Shown piece after piece: positions 47,426 through 64,000 of a stretch of 64,000 nt of DNA (within the stretch, counting starts at the first letter, position 1; each line of letters starts with the position of its first letter). The stretch covers positions 12,225,112-12,289,111 of the forward strand of contig CM053253.1 in assembly GCA_028583405.1 (NCBI GenBank), written 5' to 3'. Below the pieces are notes generated by a model. The model was not told the DNA's origin and searched no databases. It saw only the letters and a list, made by a program, of their open reading frames with translations. This DNA comes from Pogonophryne albipinna. Taxonomy: Eukaryota; Chordata; Actinopteri; Perciformes; Artedidraconidae. The position numbers and the translations under genes are program-made.

Positions 47426-47968
47426 GATGATGTTGATTCCTGCCAGCCACACATGTGGGAACTTCTGGAGCAGACCCCATGCCACCCTCTGCATGATGCT
47501 GTTCAGCCAGCAATCTCCCCTCCTCAGCGCTCTCCACCATTGTCCCCCATTGTAACCCCACCACCTATGGCAGAGGAGGTTGAAGTAGTGACACAGCCAG
47601 AGGTCTCCTTCAAATCTCTGATTACACTTCCAGTAAGAGAATGCCCAACCACCAGCCGCCAGAGGGCCAAACCTCCTTCCTATAGTTTGACTAGCGACAG
47701 CCATTTTGCTTTCATCAAAGAGAAAGGGGGAAAGAAAAAGGAGAAAAAGCAAAAACCTAAGGAGAAGAACATTGCACAAGTGATCCAAGAAGCGTGTGCA
47801 ATCTGCCAGCATTCATATGGGGACAGAAAGGACCCCAAGTCCACAGAGGAATGGCTTTCGTGTGCAGTCTGTTTCCAGTGGTTCCATGAAAGCTGTGCAG
47901 AGGATAATGGGGTTTTGGATGATGATGGCTCCTTGACATGCAAGGACTGCTTGTTTCCAGACATGTAA
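46110..47968 (+). pseudogene. Decayed pogo/Tigger-like transposase with C-terminal PHD finger
   Basis: Homology runs from a CENPB-like N-terminal helix-turn-helix region (GRKLNQWTQDRMRAARRVL near 46185) through the DDE core to a C-terminal zinc finger. The catalytic first Asp is in HIWNCDETG (about 46710) and the second in HLLLVDGHTS (about 47035). The region that should hold the third acidic residue is missing. Disabling changes include a stop within the N-terminal region near 46250, a one-base frameshift near 46462, a TGA at 46554-46556, and a frameshift/deletion near 47050 that separates the two long frames (46572-47072, 47051-47968). The second frame has an Asp run from (GAT)n and ends in a PHD-type finger (CAICQ...CAVC...WFHESC...CKDC). 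It cannot encode an active transposase as read. Confidence 0.85.
47379..47432 (+). repeat. (GAT)n run encoding poly-Asp
   Basis: About 17 tandem GAT codons with one GGT interruption lie within the second half of the transposase pseudogene. Open frames on the other strand here (poly-His, poly-Ile) are shadows of it. Confidence 0.9.
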
Positions 47969-47996
47969 TGTTGTAAGCAATTGTTTTAGGCAGGTT

Positions 47997-48191
<195 letters not shown>

Positions 48192-48915
48192 TGTTGCCTT
48201 CAAATAGGCTACCTGTTAAAGGTGTATGTGTTCCCTGTGAAATAAATTGTAATGATTTTAGATTTTGATAACATTTTAACTTTTGTAATTAACAGCAGCA
48301 TGTTGTAAGCAATTGTTTTACGCAGGTTTAGGTTTTATGTGTTGCCTCAATGTTTGATATGTTGCCTTCAAATACACCTGCAGTTGAATGTGTTCCCTGT
48401 GAAATACAATGATTTTTGAAAACTATTAGAATCTATTGTTGTTTGATGATGTTTGATTCTCACAAAAAAAAAAAAAAGTTAACATCCACACCTATAAGCC
48501 TAAATGTTGTAACAGCAATAACATTATAAATAATAAAATAGCTGAACATGGTATTGCACATTTATCTTTGAGTGTTACTGACCTGAGATGTGTTATTACA
48601 ATAATAAAAAAATAAAAATGTATTAATTAAGGTGACCGAGGCTTTTCAACATTTCAGTGTCCCACATTTTGCACAGAACTGTCCCACATTAAGAAAAGCA
48701 GATTGTCTGAGACAACTTGGCACTAAGAGTACTGATATGTCTACCATTTCTTTTATGAGTGTAATATCTGCATTTTCTCTTTTGGTTTGATTAGGACACA
48801 TCCTGGGGATTTCAGAATGGTACTGGATGTTGATTTATTGTATTGGCTTCATATCGCAATATATTCCAGAAGTCTGAAATGCAAAAAATGTCCCACATTA
48901 GGGCAATTCACCCTA

Positions 48916-50360
<1,445 letters not shown>

Positions 50361-51038
50361 TAATATCTTCACTGTTCACTTGCTTTTTTTTTTTACTAAC
50401 AATGACCTGTCTTTATTATTTGTATTTACTTAATTTTCTAAGATGTGAAATGATTATAATTCACACAAGATGACATCATTACTTGAAATGGCCTTTTCCT
50501 TTATGCCTTGAGCTCATTGGTATTAACCCAGAATTAACCATTTTAAATATACTCATAAATCAAGTAACATCAGTTTTACTATGTCATTATTTCTGGTGCT
50601 TTGTTATTTTGGGCAAGAAAACACAATATAACACAGGCCATCAGTATTTGAGCTTCACATCTGAGAACTTCAGTCATGGTGTGCGTAGCTGCATTGAACC
50701 AGGTTGTCGTGTTTCTCAGCTGCTGGATATCTCCAGCTTTGGATGCGCAGTTTTAAGTTCACGCAGTCCATGGTGCTGAACCCCCCTCCTCATGTTGGAT
50801 TGGTATCTGCCGGGTCGAGTCGGGACCTCACTTGTTGCACACAGCTGATAAGACTGAACATTGGTGCAAAAGCTTACATTATTACACACAGCTTTTTTTT
50901 ATTTGGACCTGCTTTGCGCATGCGAAGAAGAAAGCTGATGCCACTTGCTTAAACAGATGACTGTGTTGAGGGTATCGATCGCTCTCAATGCGCACAGCAG
51001 GTTATGCGCGTTTTCCCATAAACATCTGAACCTAGTAA

Positions 51039-52669
<1,631 letters not shown>

Positions 52670-53970
52670 AGAGCACCACAGTGAGGCAGAGTGTTTGCAC
52701 AGACTGTATACAGTATTTTCAATGACCCTTCATTTTGTGTCACACCTTGTTGCATGTCAGAAGACACGGGTTCTGTTAAATGAATAAGTTGTCTTTTGTG
52801 GCTATTGAAGATATTTATTTTGTTAGGCAAAGGTTACATTTTTTATCTTCCTTCACCATCAGATTATTTATGTTAGTGATTCTGCTGTGTTCCTGGCATG
52901 CTAGGGGAAGTAAAGTGCATGCTAAAGAGAATGTCAAGCACACAATGTGAATGCATGAGTGCTATAGATGCAAACAGATGGGCTTTTAAACTACAGTTTT
53001 AACAACGGTTTTTGGATTTAGTGTTTATTAATGACTGTATTACCTGTTCAGTTCTGGTATGTAAAATATCCTCAGTGGACTGCGCTCCTGCATCAGAAAA
53101 CATCACTTTTCATGCCATAGCTCGAAGATGTCATTTTACTTTTATAAAAAAAAGCCTTAAATATCTTTCACCAAGCACATGAGATATGTGGCTTCTTAGC
53201 TCAGTGAATTTATAAATCTTTTATGACCTATTATTGAAGGGGGGCAGAATAACTTTAACGTGCATTATTCAGCATTAATGCACTCTAATATGAAGAGATT
53301 ATGATTGTTAAATGACTGATTCTTATGTGATGGATGTAGCACAAAACCCATATGTAGCAGATTGCAAGTAAACTTCCAACAATTCTGGAACAATTGTCAC
53401 TTTCCGGCGAGGGAGGTGTTCCCATGCATTTAGTTTGTAGTCAGATTTGATGTGACTCTCTTATAGCATTGTTTTATTAAACAGAAGGAAAGTACCATTG
53501 TGTGGTTTTATTTGAATCATTGGGCCAAAGGATTTAACAGCAAACCTGTATGAGGTTGTTTGTCTTGTTTTCTCTGTTGTCTTCTGTTATGTCTGTGCTT
53601 TAATCAACTGGATTATTTAGTAAAGAAAACATAGGACTGATACAGAGAGAGAGCAGGAAATATAGTCACTGATTTACAGCAGATGATTAACTCAGTAAGC
53701 ATTTGATTTGGGGATTTACACGTTCAAATTCGAGATGTGAAGGGCCAAATGTGGTTGAAAAGAGAATGTTTTTAGACATTATTTAGCATAAAACTGTTGT
53801 TTTAACCACATATTTATATATAATTAAGACATGCTTCGCACTTAAATGTAGTTGTTGATATGCTGTTGAAACAATGTTTATATATAACCACATTCAACCA
53901 CATTTGACCATGAAGTTTGACATTTTTTTATATGCAACTCAGCAAATCAGTGCTTACTGCAAAAGCACCA
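52670..53970 (+). other. kcnk15 3'UTR and flanking intergenic DNA
   Basis: AT-rich sequence after the kcnk15 stop. ATTAAA at 53476-53481 is the best poly(A) signal candidate I can see, which would give a 3'UTR of about 0.8 kb. No ORF of note. Confidence 0.4.
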
Positions 53971-54240
53971 GTGGTGGGGTGTAACAAAGTACATTTACTC
54001 AAGTATTGTGTTTGAGTAATTACTTGGGATACCTGTACTTTACTTAAATATTTCCATTACATGCCTTTTTCTTTTCGACTGATATTACTATAATTCAGAG
54101 GTAAATATTGTAGCCTACTTTATGACAATGACTGCATTTATCTAAACAATGTTGTCACTTCTTACTTTACAGATTCAGATGAACAAAAAAACGAAGCTTC
54201 TCATAACATATTTTCTTTGTTAGAATAAACTACTCATCAG
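53970..54240. repeat. Diverged copy of the TACTTAAG-type dispersed repeat
   Basis: It begins AGTGGTGGGGTGTAACAAAG and TACATTTACTCAAGTATTGT, matching the start of the copies at 7107 and 36889. It becomes unrecognisable after roughly 270 bp. Confidence 0.65.
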
Positions 54241-57200
54241 TATATAAAGTAGGTCAACTTATCTGCATCTTGACCAAAAGTAAAATGCTCTTTAAACATA
54301 AATGCATCAGAAATATTTATTTAAAACATTGTAACGCTGAGTGCTTTCACATGTGATGTTTTCAGTGCATTTAGCTAATAATACTTTTCCTTTGGTGAGA
54401 TAATCAACGAAATTCGAGAGTATCATCACTGAAGTATTGCTACTACTTATTGCAGTATAAGGACCTGCATATGATCTGCACTATTGGAGACTGATTTCAC
54501 TCTGGGATGTGGGCTATACAGGAACCTCTGTTTGATCTAAAACTAAATAATACAATGGCCATAGAGGGAAAAATAATAAATACCTCCATTCTCAAGTGTA
54601 GCAAACACTATCTCAAGCCATTACACATGACACCTTCTCTACAGTCACAAGAGGAAATCACATCATTTGTCTTTTAGCGTCTGCACATTGCCTCCAATTT
54701 CCTATTTCAAAATCTGTTTTTTGGTTGAAATGAGAAAAGGAAATCATGAAGTCTTTAAGTGTCCCATAGCATACCTTTCCAGCCATCTGTTGATCAGCTG
54801 GAATAGTAAGCTACTTTACATATAAATGTAAAACTGATTGGGCAATATAATCTGAAATGGTGATTGGTTAGGAAATTCCATCTGCTGTGGCTGCTTGGGG
54901 ACTGAAATGTTTCCTCTCTTCCTTACATTGTCACATCACATGCTCCTAATTGTGTGCAACAAGTCAGGTTATTCAAAGTGTTTCTTATATACTGGGTTTG
55001 CATCAACCTGTGTGACCGCGTCACAGAGAAAAAGTAGAATTAAGTTACAATAACTTTGGAAAGGGGGCCCTCTACAGGTGAGAGCACTATTTGGAGAAAT
55101 GTGAGAAACTGAAAGTCAAAAAGACTGATGTAAAACATTTAGCCACTAGAGGGCAGTATGTGCCCATTCAGAAACAGTTAGCGTACTATTATTCATCCCT
55201 GTGTTCATCTGTAAAAATCTGATTTGATTCAGAAACAATGAACAGTACTTTTATATATTAATGGAAATCGTTGCTTTCCACCCTCTGTGAGCAGGAATAA
55301 TTGGTCCATCAGAGTCTAAATCTGCAGCCTCATGTTGGCAGTGACCTGTTGATCTCAAGTCATTACCAAACTAGTTCACACATAATGATCATGAGAAAGC
55401 AGAATTAAAGTCAAGTCAAGTTAATTATATTTATAAAGCCTCATCATGACACCTTCTTTCTCTAGACCTACAATTCAGACAAAAACCCAATTCCCAGGAA
55501 ACAAGAACTGAAAGATACCTCCGGAAGAACAGTGCAGGAATTTATTTAACATCAATTGCATAACAGATGTAAATCATTTTGATGGTCGTAAGAAAAACAA
55601 CAATGTGCAGGGATGAGAGAGGGACAAAGAGTTTACATTTAACACAGCGATAAGGCCTTAATTCATGGTGGTGCGCACTCTTCTAGGTGAGTATCTGTAG
55701 TGCTCCTACAATACAATGTTTGTGTCTGTTAATTACTTCATTGTGCATGTATGCATGTTAAACATATATATTTTAATAGTTTTTTAGCTGTTAACTGTGT
55801 AAACTCTTGCAACTAAGGAGGTTTTTGCTACATGCATGCCCACGCTCAGCAGCAGCATAACGAATCTAACATGAGATGGTTTAACATCTTTGGTAGCAGA
55901 AAGAAAGCTAAGATACAGTGAATTCTGAATGGACATTTTATTGGCCCTCACTGGCCGAGGTCCCTCATCCTTCTAACTGTCAGGCACCACTGTGTCAAAG
56001 ACAGAGTTAAGGATAAATACAGATGTTACTCTGGTTTTAGAGGATTCCTCTACACTGCTGCAATTTATGCTGACATTATGCACAGACCATTTTCTCACTG
56101 GTTGGCCTTTGTTTCCATAATTTCATCAAATAATCAATATCTGTCAAATCAACATTTGTAGCTATCATTTTAATACTAATTCGGCTATATGTTCATACTG
56201 AATTAATCGATTGAAATATAAATTTTCTGGGAACCGGGTATCATACCAACTGCCTGAGTGGTACAAAATGTTTTGGCACAAAACCAGGACACAATTAGTT
56301 TACATTGATGGATTACAGCGGAGATGCTCAAACTTTTAAACCAGAGGCTTAAAAGCGGCAAATTACAGCCATTGCTGTGAATGGCCACTTCCATGTTAGT
56401 TATGCATTATGCTGCTGCTCATTCAATTTTTTCAACTGTTCATTATTATCACAGGATTTAGCATTGTATCCCAAATGGTAGAAATCATGCTGGATGAAGT
56501 GCATTGAAACAGAAAGAGGTGATCTTTCTTTCCTAAAACATTAGTGTGAACCCACTCAAATCCTCCATGGTGACAGAATAATTCCTTCATTTTATGTAGC
56601 CATTTTATCTTCACCCAAACAATTTTAAGATTTGCGAGTTTTTCATAAAATGTTAAAGTGTAGAAAAAAACGATTACAAGTTTAAACCTATTGCCTGATA
56701 TGCTTTTCACATTGGATAAATTACGTACTTGAAAGTTGGTCTTAAAGTTTCCTTTCAAACTTTTTTGTAGGTAGGAGTGAGTCACTTGATAAATAATCAT
56801 ATTCTTTATCTTATTCCTATTCTTCTGTCCTCACCACGGCATATGACTCAGCTTTTTGCGTGTCAATTTTAAAAGTCTGGTAAATATAGGCATCAGGCCT
56901 CAGCCGAATGCTCTGTTTTTCCCACTGCTGATGTATACTTCTATTGAATCGTCTAAAAAGCCACAGAAGTGCACATGAGTCAGAGTTACTAAAAATGAGA
57001 TCAGGGTTGAAGGGAGAAGCACAAGTCATGCAGCATTCGTCACCACTGAGAGGCAGTGGCACACTGCACGGCTGCACAATGTGCCTCATGTTTGCCCTGC
57101 TGTAGTTTGTTTGCCATCATCCTCCACCTCCCCATCCACTTCACTGCCTCCACTGATCTGAGGTAAATGATGATGAATAACAATTAGGATCTCTGTGAAC

Positions 57201-57357
57201 AGATAGCAAAGAAGAGGTCAATATCAATATGAAATTTTATATGCAAGATCTTTCATTTCAGTACAAATGTTGACAGAGCACACCATAGCTCTGCTCAAAC
57301 AGCACAATAATTAAACACTTACTCCAAACTGATGTGTGAGCAAATAAATTGGACACT

Positions 57358-57358
<1 letters not shown>
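54241..57358. other. Intergenic, no recognised gene
   Basis: AT-rich DNA with short ORFs lacking recognisable domains. A SINE-like fragment (CAAGTCAAGTTAATTATATT) lies near 55410-55440. No transposon ends with target duplications were found. Confidence 0.45.

Positions 57359-57448
<90 letters not shown>
57359..57448. repeat. (CA)n microsatellite, left boundary of the tandem duplication
   Basis: About 45 CA units followed directly by AAAGAGGACAACATAATCAC, the start of duplicated unit 1. Confidence 0.97.
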
Positions 57449-57451
<3 letters not shown>

Positions 57452-60190
57452 AGGACAACATAATCACATCCATTTTGCAGGAGAGTCATTAATGGTTTTA
57501 AATGAGGACGAGCTGTCACTGATACAACTGATCTGTGTGTGAAATGGAATTAGGTGACTGAGGATGACAAGAGGAATCTTTTACAGCCAATACTCATTTC
57601 TCATTGTCGCAGTGTAAACTGTGGGTGGTTAACAAATGACACTGACAGCTCACATTTTCTACTTCCCATTGACATGTAATCAATTTAACTGATATAATCA
57701 TCTATAATCACTGGTACATAGCCTAGTCTTCTCATCAATAATCTGTAAAGAGTAGCTATCCACAGGTTGAGAAAGTAAGTAGAATTACTGAGGTAGGCTC
57801 TGCAATAGTACTTGAGAAATGTAATTATACTTGATATGCTTCCATTAGCCTACCTACAGTATAGGATACTTTTTAGATGAAAAATATTGCCTTGTGTATT
57901 TTACAACATGTATTTGAAAGCTACGGAGCCCGGGAAGGGACATTCTTTCGCAAAGCTGTGTTTTTTTCGACTACATTTTGACTCCCCCTGCGCCTTTCCA
58001 TGCTCTGTAGTAAGCCACAAATAATGTAAATAGGTAAATATACAAAACTGTAAAAAAAATACTAAAAGTAGAAGCTCTATCGCAGTTAATCAACTGTAAT
58101 ATAATCAATAACATGCATTATTTTGAATGGCCAGTAGGGGGCGACTAACTCAACTGAGTGCAAAAAATAAGTCCTATTTTATAGAAGACTATGAGAAAAA
58201 GACCCAACTAGAGAATGCAATTCCTGAAGAAATTGCTAGTGGGAATGCTTTATGCTGAAAAGCTGATGCTGAATTGCTATGCTGAAATGTAATGTGTAAG
58301 AAGAAAGTGAAGAATTTAGATTGAAATGATACATGAACACTGGGGGCTTGAATGTGTGATGAGAGAAGAAAAGAAAGTAAAAAGGCTTGGAAAAGCAGCA
58401 GAATACTTGAACTGCAAACTTTTGAACTAACTTGATGGCAAATTATCTGTCGCCATGCCAACGACATTTGGTGACATCCCATAATACAGTTAGGTGCGTT
58501 GATGGCTGCATCGTTACCAAACCTGTGAAGTTTTGGTCCGTTTGGAGTATTTTCACTGAAGTTATGAGAAAACCGTGTTTCAAGGCGAGCATTGTGTTGC
58601 CATGGCAACGGCATTTGAAGAAATCTCAAAATTGTCTCTTAGATGTCTTCACGGCTGGACTGCTAGCACACATGTGAAGTTTGAGCACTTTTTGAACATT
58701 TTCATAGGAGTTATAGCGACATCATGTTTTATGGCGAGGGATGCGTTTCCATGGAAATGGCATATGGTGAGATCTCAGATTTGGCGTAGAGCTGTTGAGG
58801 CATGGATCGGTGATATACAAGTGAAGATTGGGGGACGATTGGACCGTGTCGATTGGACTTACAGCGACATCCTGTTTCATGGCGAGTGGTCTGTCGCCAT
58901 GGCAACGGCATTTGATGACACCCCATAATACGCTTAGATGCGTTGATGGCTGCATCGTTACCAAACCTGTGAAGTTTTGGGCTGTTTGGAGTATTTTCAC
59001 TGAAGTTATGAGAAAACCGTGTTTTATTACATTACTTCTCTTGATCGCCCTCTCTCTCTTCTCTCTCTCTTCTCTTGATCTTCGGCATATGATGATATAC
59101 ACAGTGTTTATATATATCTATGATGATGACACCCCATAATCAGGGCTGCCAACATTTGAGTTCAGCTTGGAGTGAGATTTTGTTTTTTTGGTGAACCGAG
59201 AAAAGAAACGTTCATGTGTACAGTGTTACAAATGTATTGAACGTCCCCACTAGGGATGAGGAAGTGCAACACACACCAGTTGGAATTGGTAATAGTTATA
59301 AGTAGTTTTATTATAGAACAGGGTGAAACAAAATGTAAGGCACGCAGCCTGAACAAACAAAAGGGCCAAAAGGGAGCCGACTTAACTAAAGAACAAACGA
59401 AGGAAGGACTCTAACAAAAGGAGCCTGGGTACATACAAAGAAATAGATAATAACGAACTAAATAAAAACTAAAACCCTCACTGTCAAAGTGGTACAGTCT
59501 AAATAAAGGAAGCTGTAAGAAATAAAAGCAAGGATAATTGTGTGTTATTGGTGAGTAAATAACAGTGTGTTATTTTGAAAAGAATAACAAATTAGAAGGA
59601 AAAAAAGATTTAAAAAGTACAGATTTCAGTATCCTGAGGCTCTGAGCCCCATTTATTTTCCTCACAGACGGCAACACAAGTCCGAAATTATACGATTTAA
59701 AATAAAAGCAATAATTGTGGCTTGATATTGAGTAAGAACATGTTTTTATGAACCACACAGCTTCCGGTCTTTCACGACCCGACCGGACAAAAAGACGTGC
59801 TGCAGGCACGAAACACATTACCAGTAGAAATACATTGCTTTTAAAATCGTGCTGTGCAACACGAAAAAAAGAGGAAAATCGTGTTGGTGAACACGAATCA
59901 ATAGATTAAAAATCGTGTTGGTGAACACGAAATGCCATGAGACTGGGTTGGAATATCACACGTAGCTATTTTAATTACCTCTCAAACTACGTAAACTAGT
60001 TATAGATATGTTTAGTTTTACTGTCGGGTCACTCATTACTGGATCCACGAGCTGCATGACACTGGCATAATAGATGGCCCGATCGGGCAACCAGCAGGTG
60101 AGGCTTCATTGCCCGAGCTAAATACTAGATGGCCCCGGGCCATCGGGCAGTCGTTAATGTCGAGCCCCACACGCACGCATGCACGCACAG

Positions 60191-60229
<39 letters not shown>
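57448..60229. repeat. Tandem duplication, unit 1
   Basis: A 2782-bp unit whose sequence repeats head to tail in 60230-62948. By eye I find only about ten substitutions and a one-base indel between units (for example 57822 A versus 60604 C, 58809 T versus 61591 C, and an extra C in the GGCCCCGGGCC run near 60134). The unit holds two related ~135-bp segments (58447-58580 and 58890-59024) with the words GTCGCCATGGCAACGGCATT and GATGGCTGCATCGTTACCAA. It also contains a CT-rich run (59050-59075) and three small hairpins near 59847-59930. Its ORFs are short and lack recognisable domains. Confidence 0.97.
60193..60229. repeat. (CA)n microsatellite at the junction of the two units
   Basis: About 18 CA units, preceded by CACGCACGCATGCACGCACA, between duplicated units 1 and 2. 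Confidence 0.95.
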
Positions 60230-63063
<2,834 letters not shown>

Positions 63064-63454
63064 CAACAGAACTTCTACCAATCGATCAGAGCATCTCGAT
63101 GCCTCATGTTGGTCTCTGAGCAATTAGCCTGCTTGCATCCTAGTGAGGACAGCAGTTTGTGGCTGATCTCCCTCCATTCCCACTTTCTCTCTTACAGTTA
63201 TTGATTTTGTTCTCTCTTCTCTTCTATTGGACACGTCTAACCGGAGGTGTGACAGCTTTTACAGCTTTTACACTAATACCCTTTATTTGCCTGTAAAAAG
63301 CTATTGTTGAGAAGTCGGTAATGGATGTGTTCAATTGAGGCTTTTAAGACGGTGTACTGTACATGTGTGCTGGTATGTATGTGGTGTGTGTATGCAGTTT
63401 GTGTAGGTGTCTCTGTCACTAAGATGTTTTTTTTACAGCGCTGTCGTAAAATAT

Positions 63455-63930
63455 AGTTTATTTATATAGCACCTTTCAACACAAGGCAATTCAAGGTGCT
63501 TTACAAAAATGAAAGATATTAAGACAAAGGCATTTAAAAACAGTAAAAGATAATAAAAGAAACATTAAAAGAAAAAATACATGAATAAAAAGTACATGAA
63601 TAAAAAGTTACAGTGCAGTTTAAGATATGAATAGTTCACACAGAAGTTCCACTTTACTGATGAACACAACGGCTCAGTTTCAATAAAAATTAAATGCAGC
63701 GACAAAAAGATAAGTCTTCAGCCTGGATTTAAAAGCAGTAAGAGTTGTAGCGGACCTGCAGGTTTCTGGGAGTTTGTTCCAGATATTTGGAGCATATAGA
63801 CATTTATCGCCCTCGAGAGAGGAGCCATTTATGTTTCACAAGAAAAGGTTTCTGGAGTCCTTAGAGATTACAGCTCTATGTGGGTTTAGCAGTGGCGAAC
63901 TGTGTCTATCACAACTGGACCTTCTGTAGA
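63455..63930. repeat. Dispersed fish repeat (TTTATATAGCACCTTTC type)
   Basis: It opens with TTTATTTATATAGCACCTTT and CAAGGTGCTTTACA, a signature of a dispersed repeat common in fish genomes. It continues through CTGGGAGTTTGTTCCAGATA and AGCATATAGACATTTATCGC. No reading frame for a reverse transcriptase is present. It may run on past the window edge. Confidence 0.6.
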
Positions 63931-64000
63931 CACACACACCCCCCGCCGCGGCATTATAATGTCCTTCTTTTCACTGAATTGTCATCTTGAAAAGGGTACT

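Noticed and set aside
55660..55700. ATGGTGGTGCGCACTCTTCTAG followed by GTGAGT, resembling a first coding exon
   Set aside because: Only seven codons, no downstream exon or known gene recognised; too easily due to chance.
58189..59102. Several 65-146 codon frames within the duplicated units
   Set aside because: They recur only because the DNA is duplicated, lie in short direct repeats, overlap on both strands and show no recognisable domain.

Overview
This window is vertebrate nuclear DNA, most likely from a ray-finned (teleost) fish. The evidence is intron-rich genes with vertebrate-type splice sites, long (CA)n microsatellites, and many small DNA transposons (hAT, TTAA-type, PIF/Harbinger-like and pogo-like) of the kind that litter fish introns.

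Five protein-coding genes can be read. From left to right they are: the giant last exon of dido1 (+, 1-5988, 5' part outside the window); tcfl5, a bHLH transcription factor (+, six coding exons, 10740-14560); col9a3, the collagen IX alpha-3 chain (-, 32 coding exons, 31136-15944); ogfr, the opioid growth factor receptor (-, seven coding exons, 38820-33851); and a TASK-type two-pore potassium channel, best called kcnk15 (+, two coding exons, 51177-52669). The order and relative orientation dido1>tcfl5> <col9a3 <ogfr match the human 20q13.33 block as I know it, which supports the gene names. The genes do not form one pathway; this is a conserved syntenic block. tcfl5 and col9a3 converge tail to tail, with poly(A) signals only about 110 bp apart.

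Transposons fill much of the rest. 7609-9269 holds two hAT elements, one inserted into the end of the other. Intron 4 of tcfl5 carries a 796-bp hAT with a BED-finger fragment. An ogfr intron holds a TTAA element inside an older repeat. 41744-48915 is a transposon nest: a hAT with a TTF-type zinc-finger ORF, a PIF-like element inside a TTAA element, and a 4.76-kb pogo-like element with a decayed transposase/PHD gene. The pogo-like element itself contains a TTAA element, which contains a small ORF split by a 434-bp foldback element. Most of these show target-site duplications that I could read directly.

The right end (57.4-63.06 kb) is a nearly perfect 2782-bp tandem duplication bounded by three (CA)n tracts. 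It is either a very recent event or an assembly artefact. The most notable coding oddity is an 81-bp minisatellite inside dido1, with a 567-bp (7 x 81) higher-order period. I found no evidence for a wholly new biological system.
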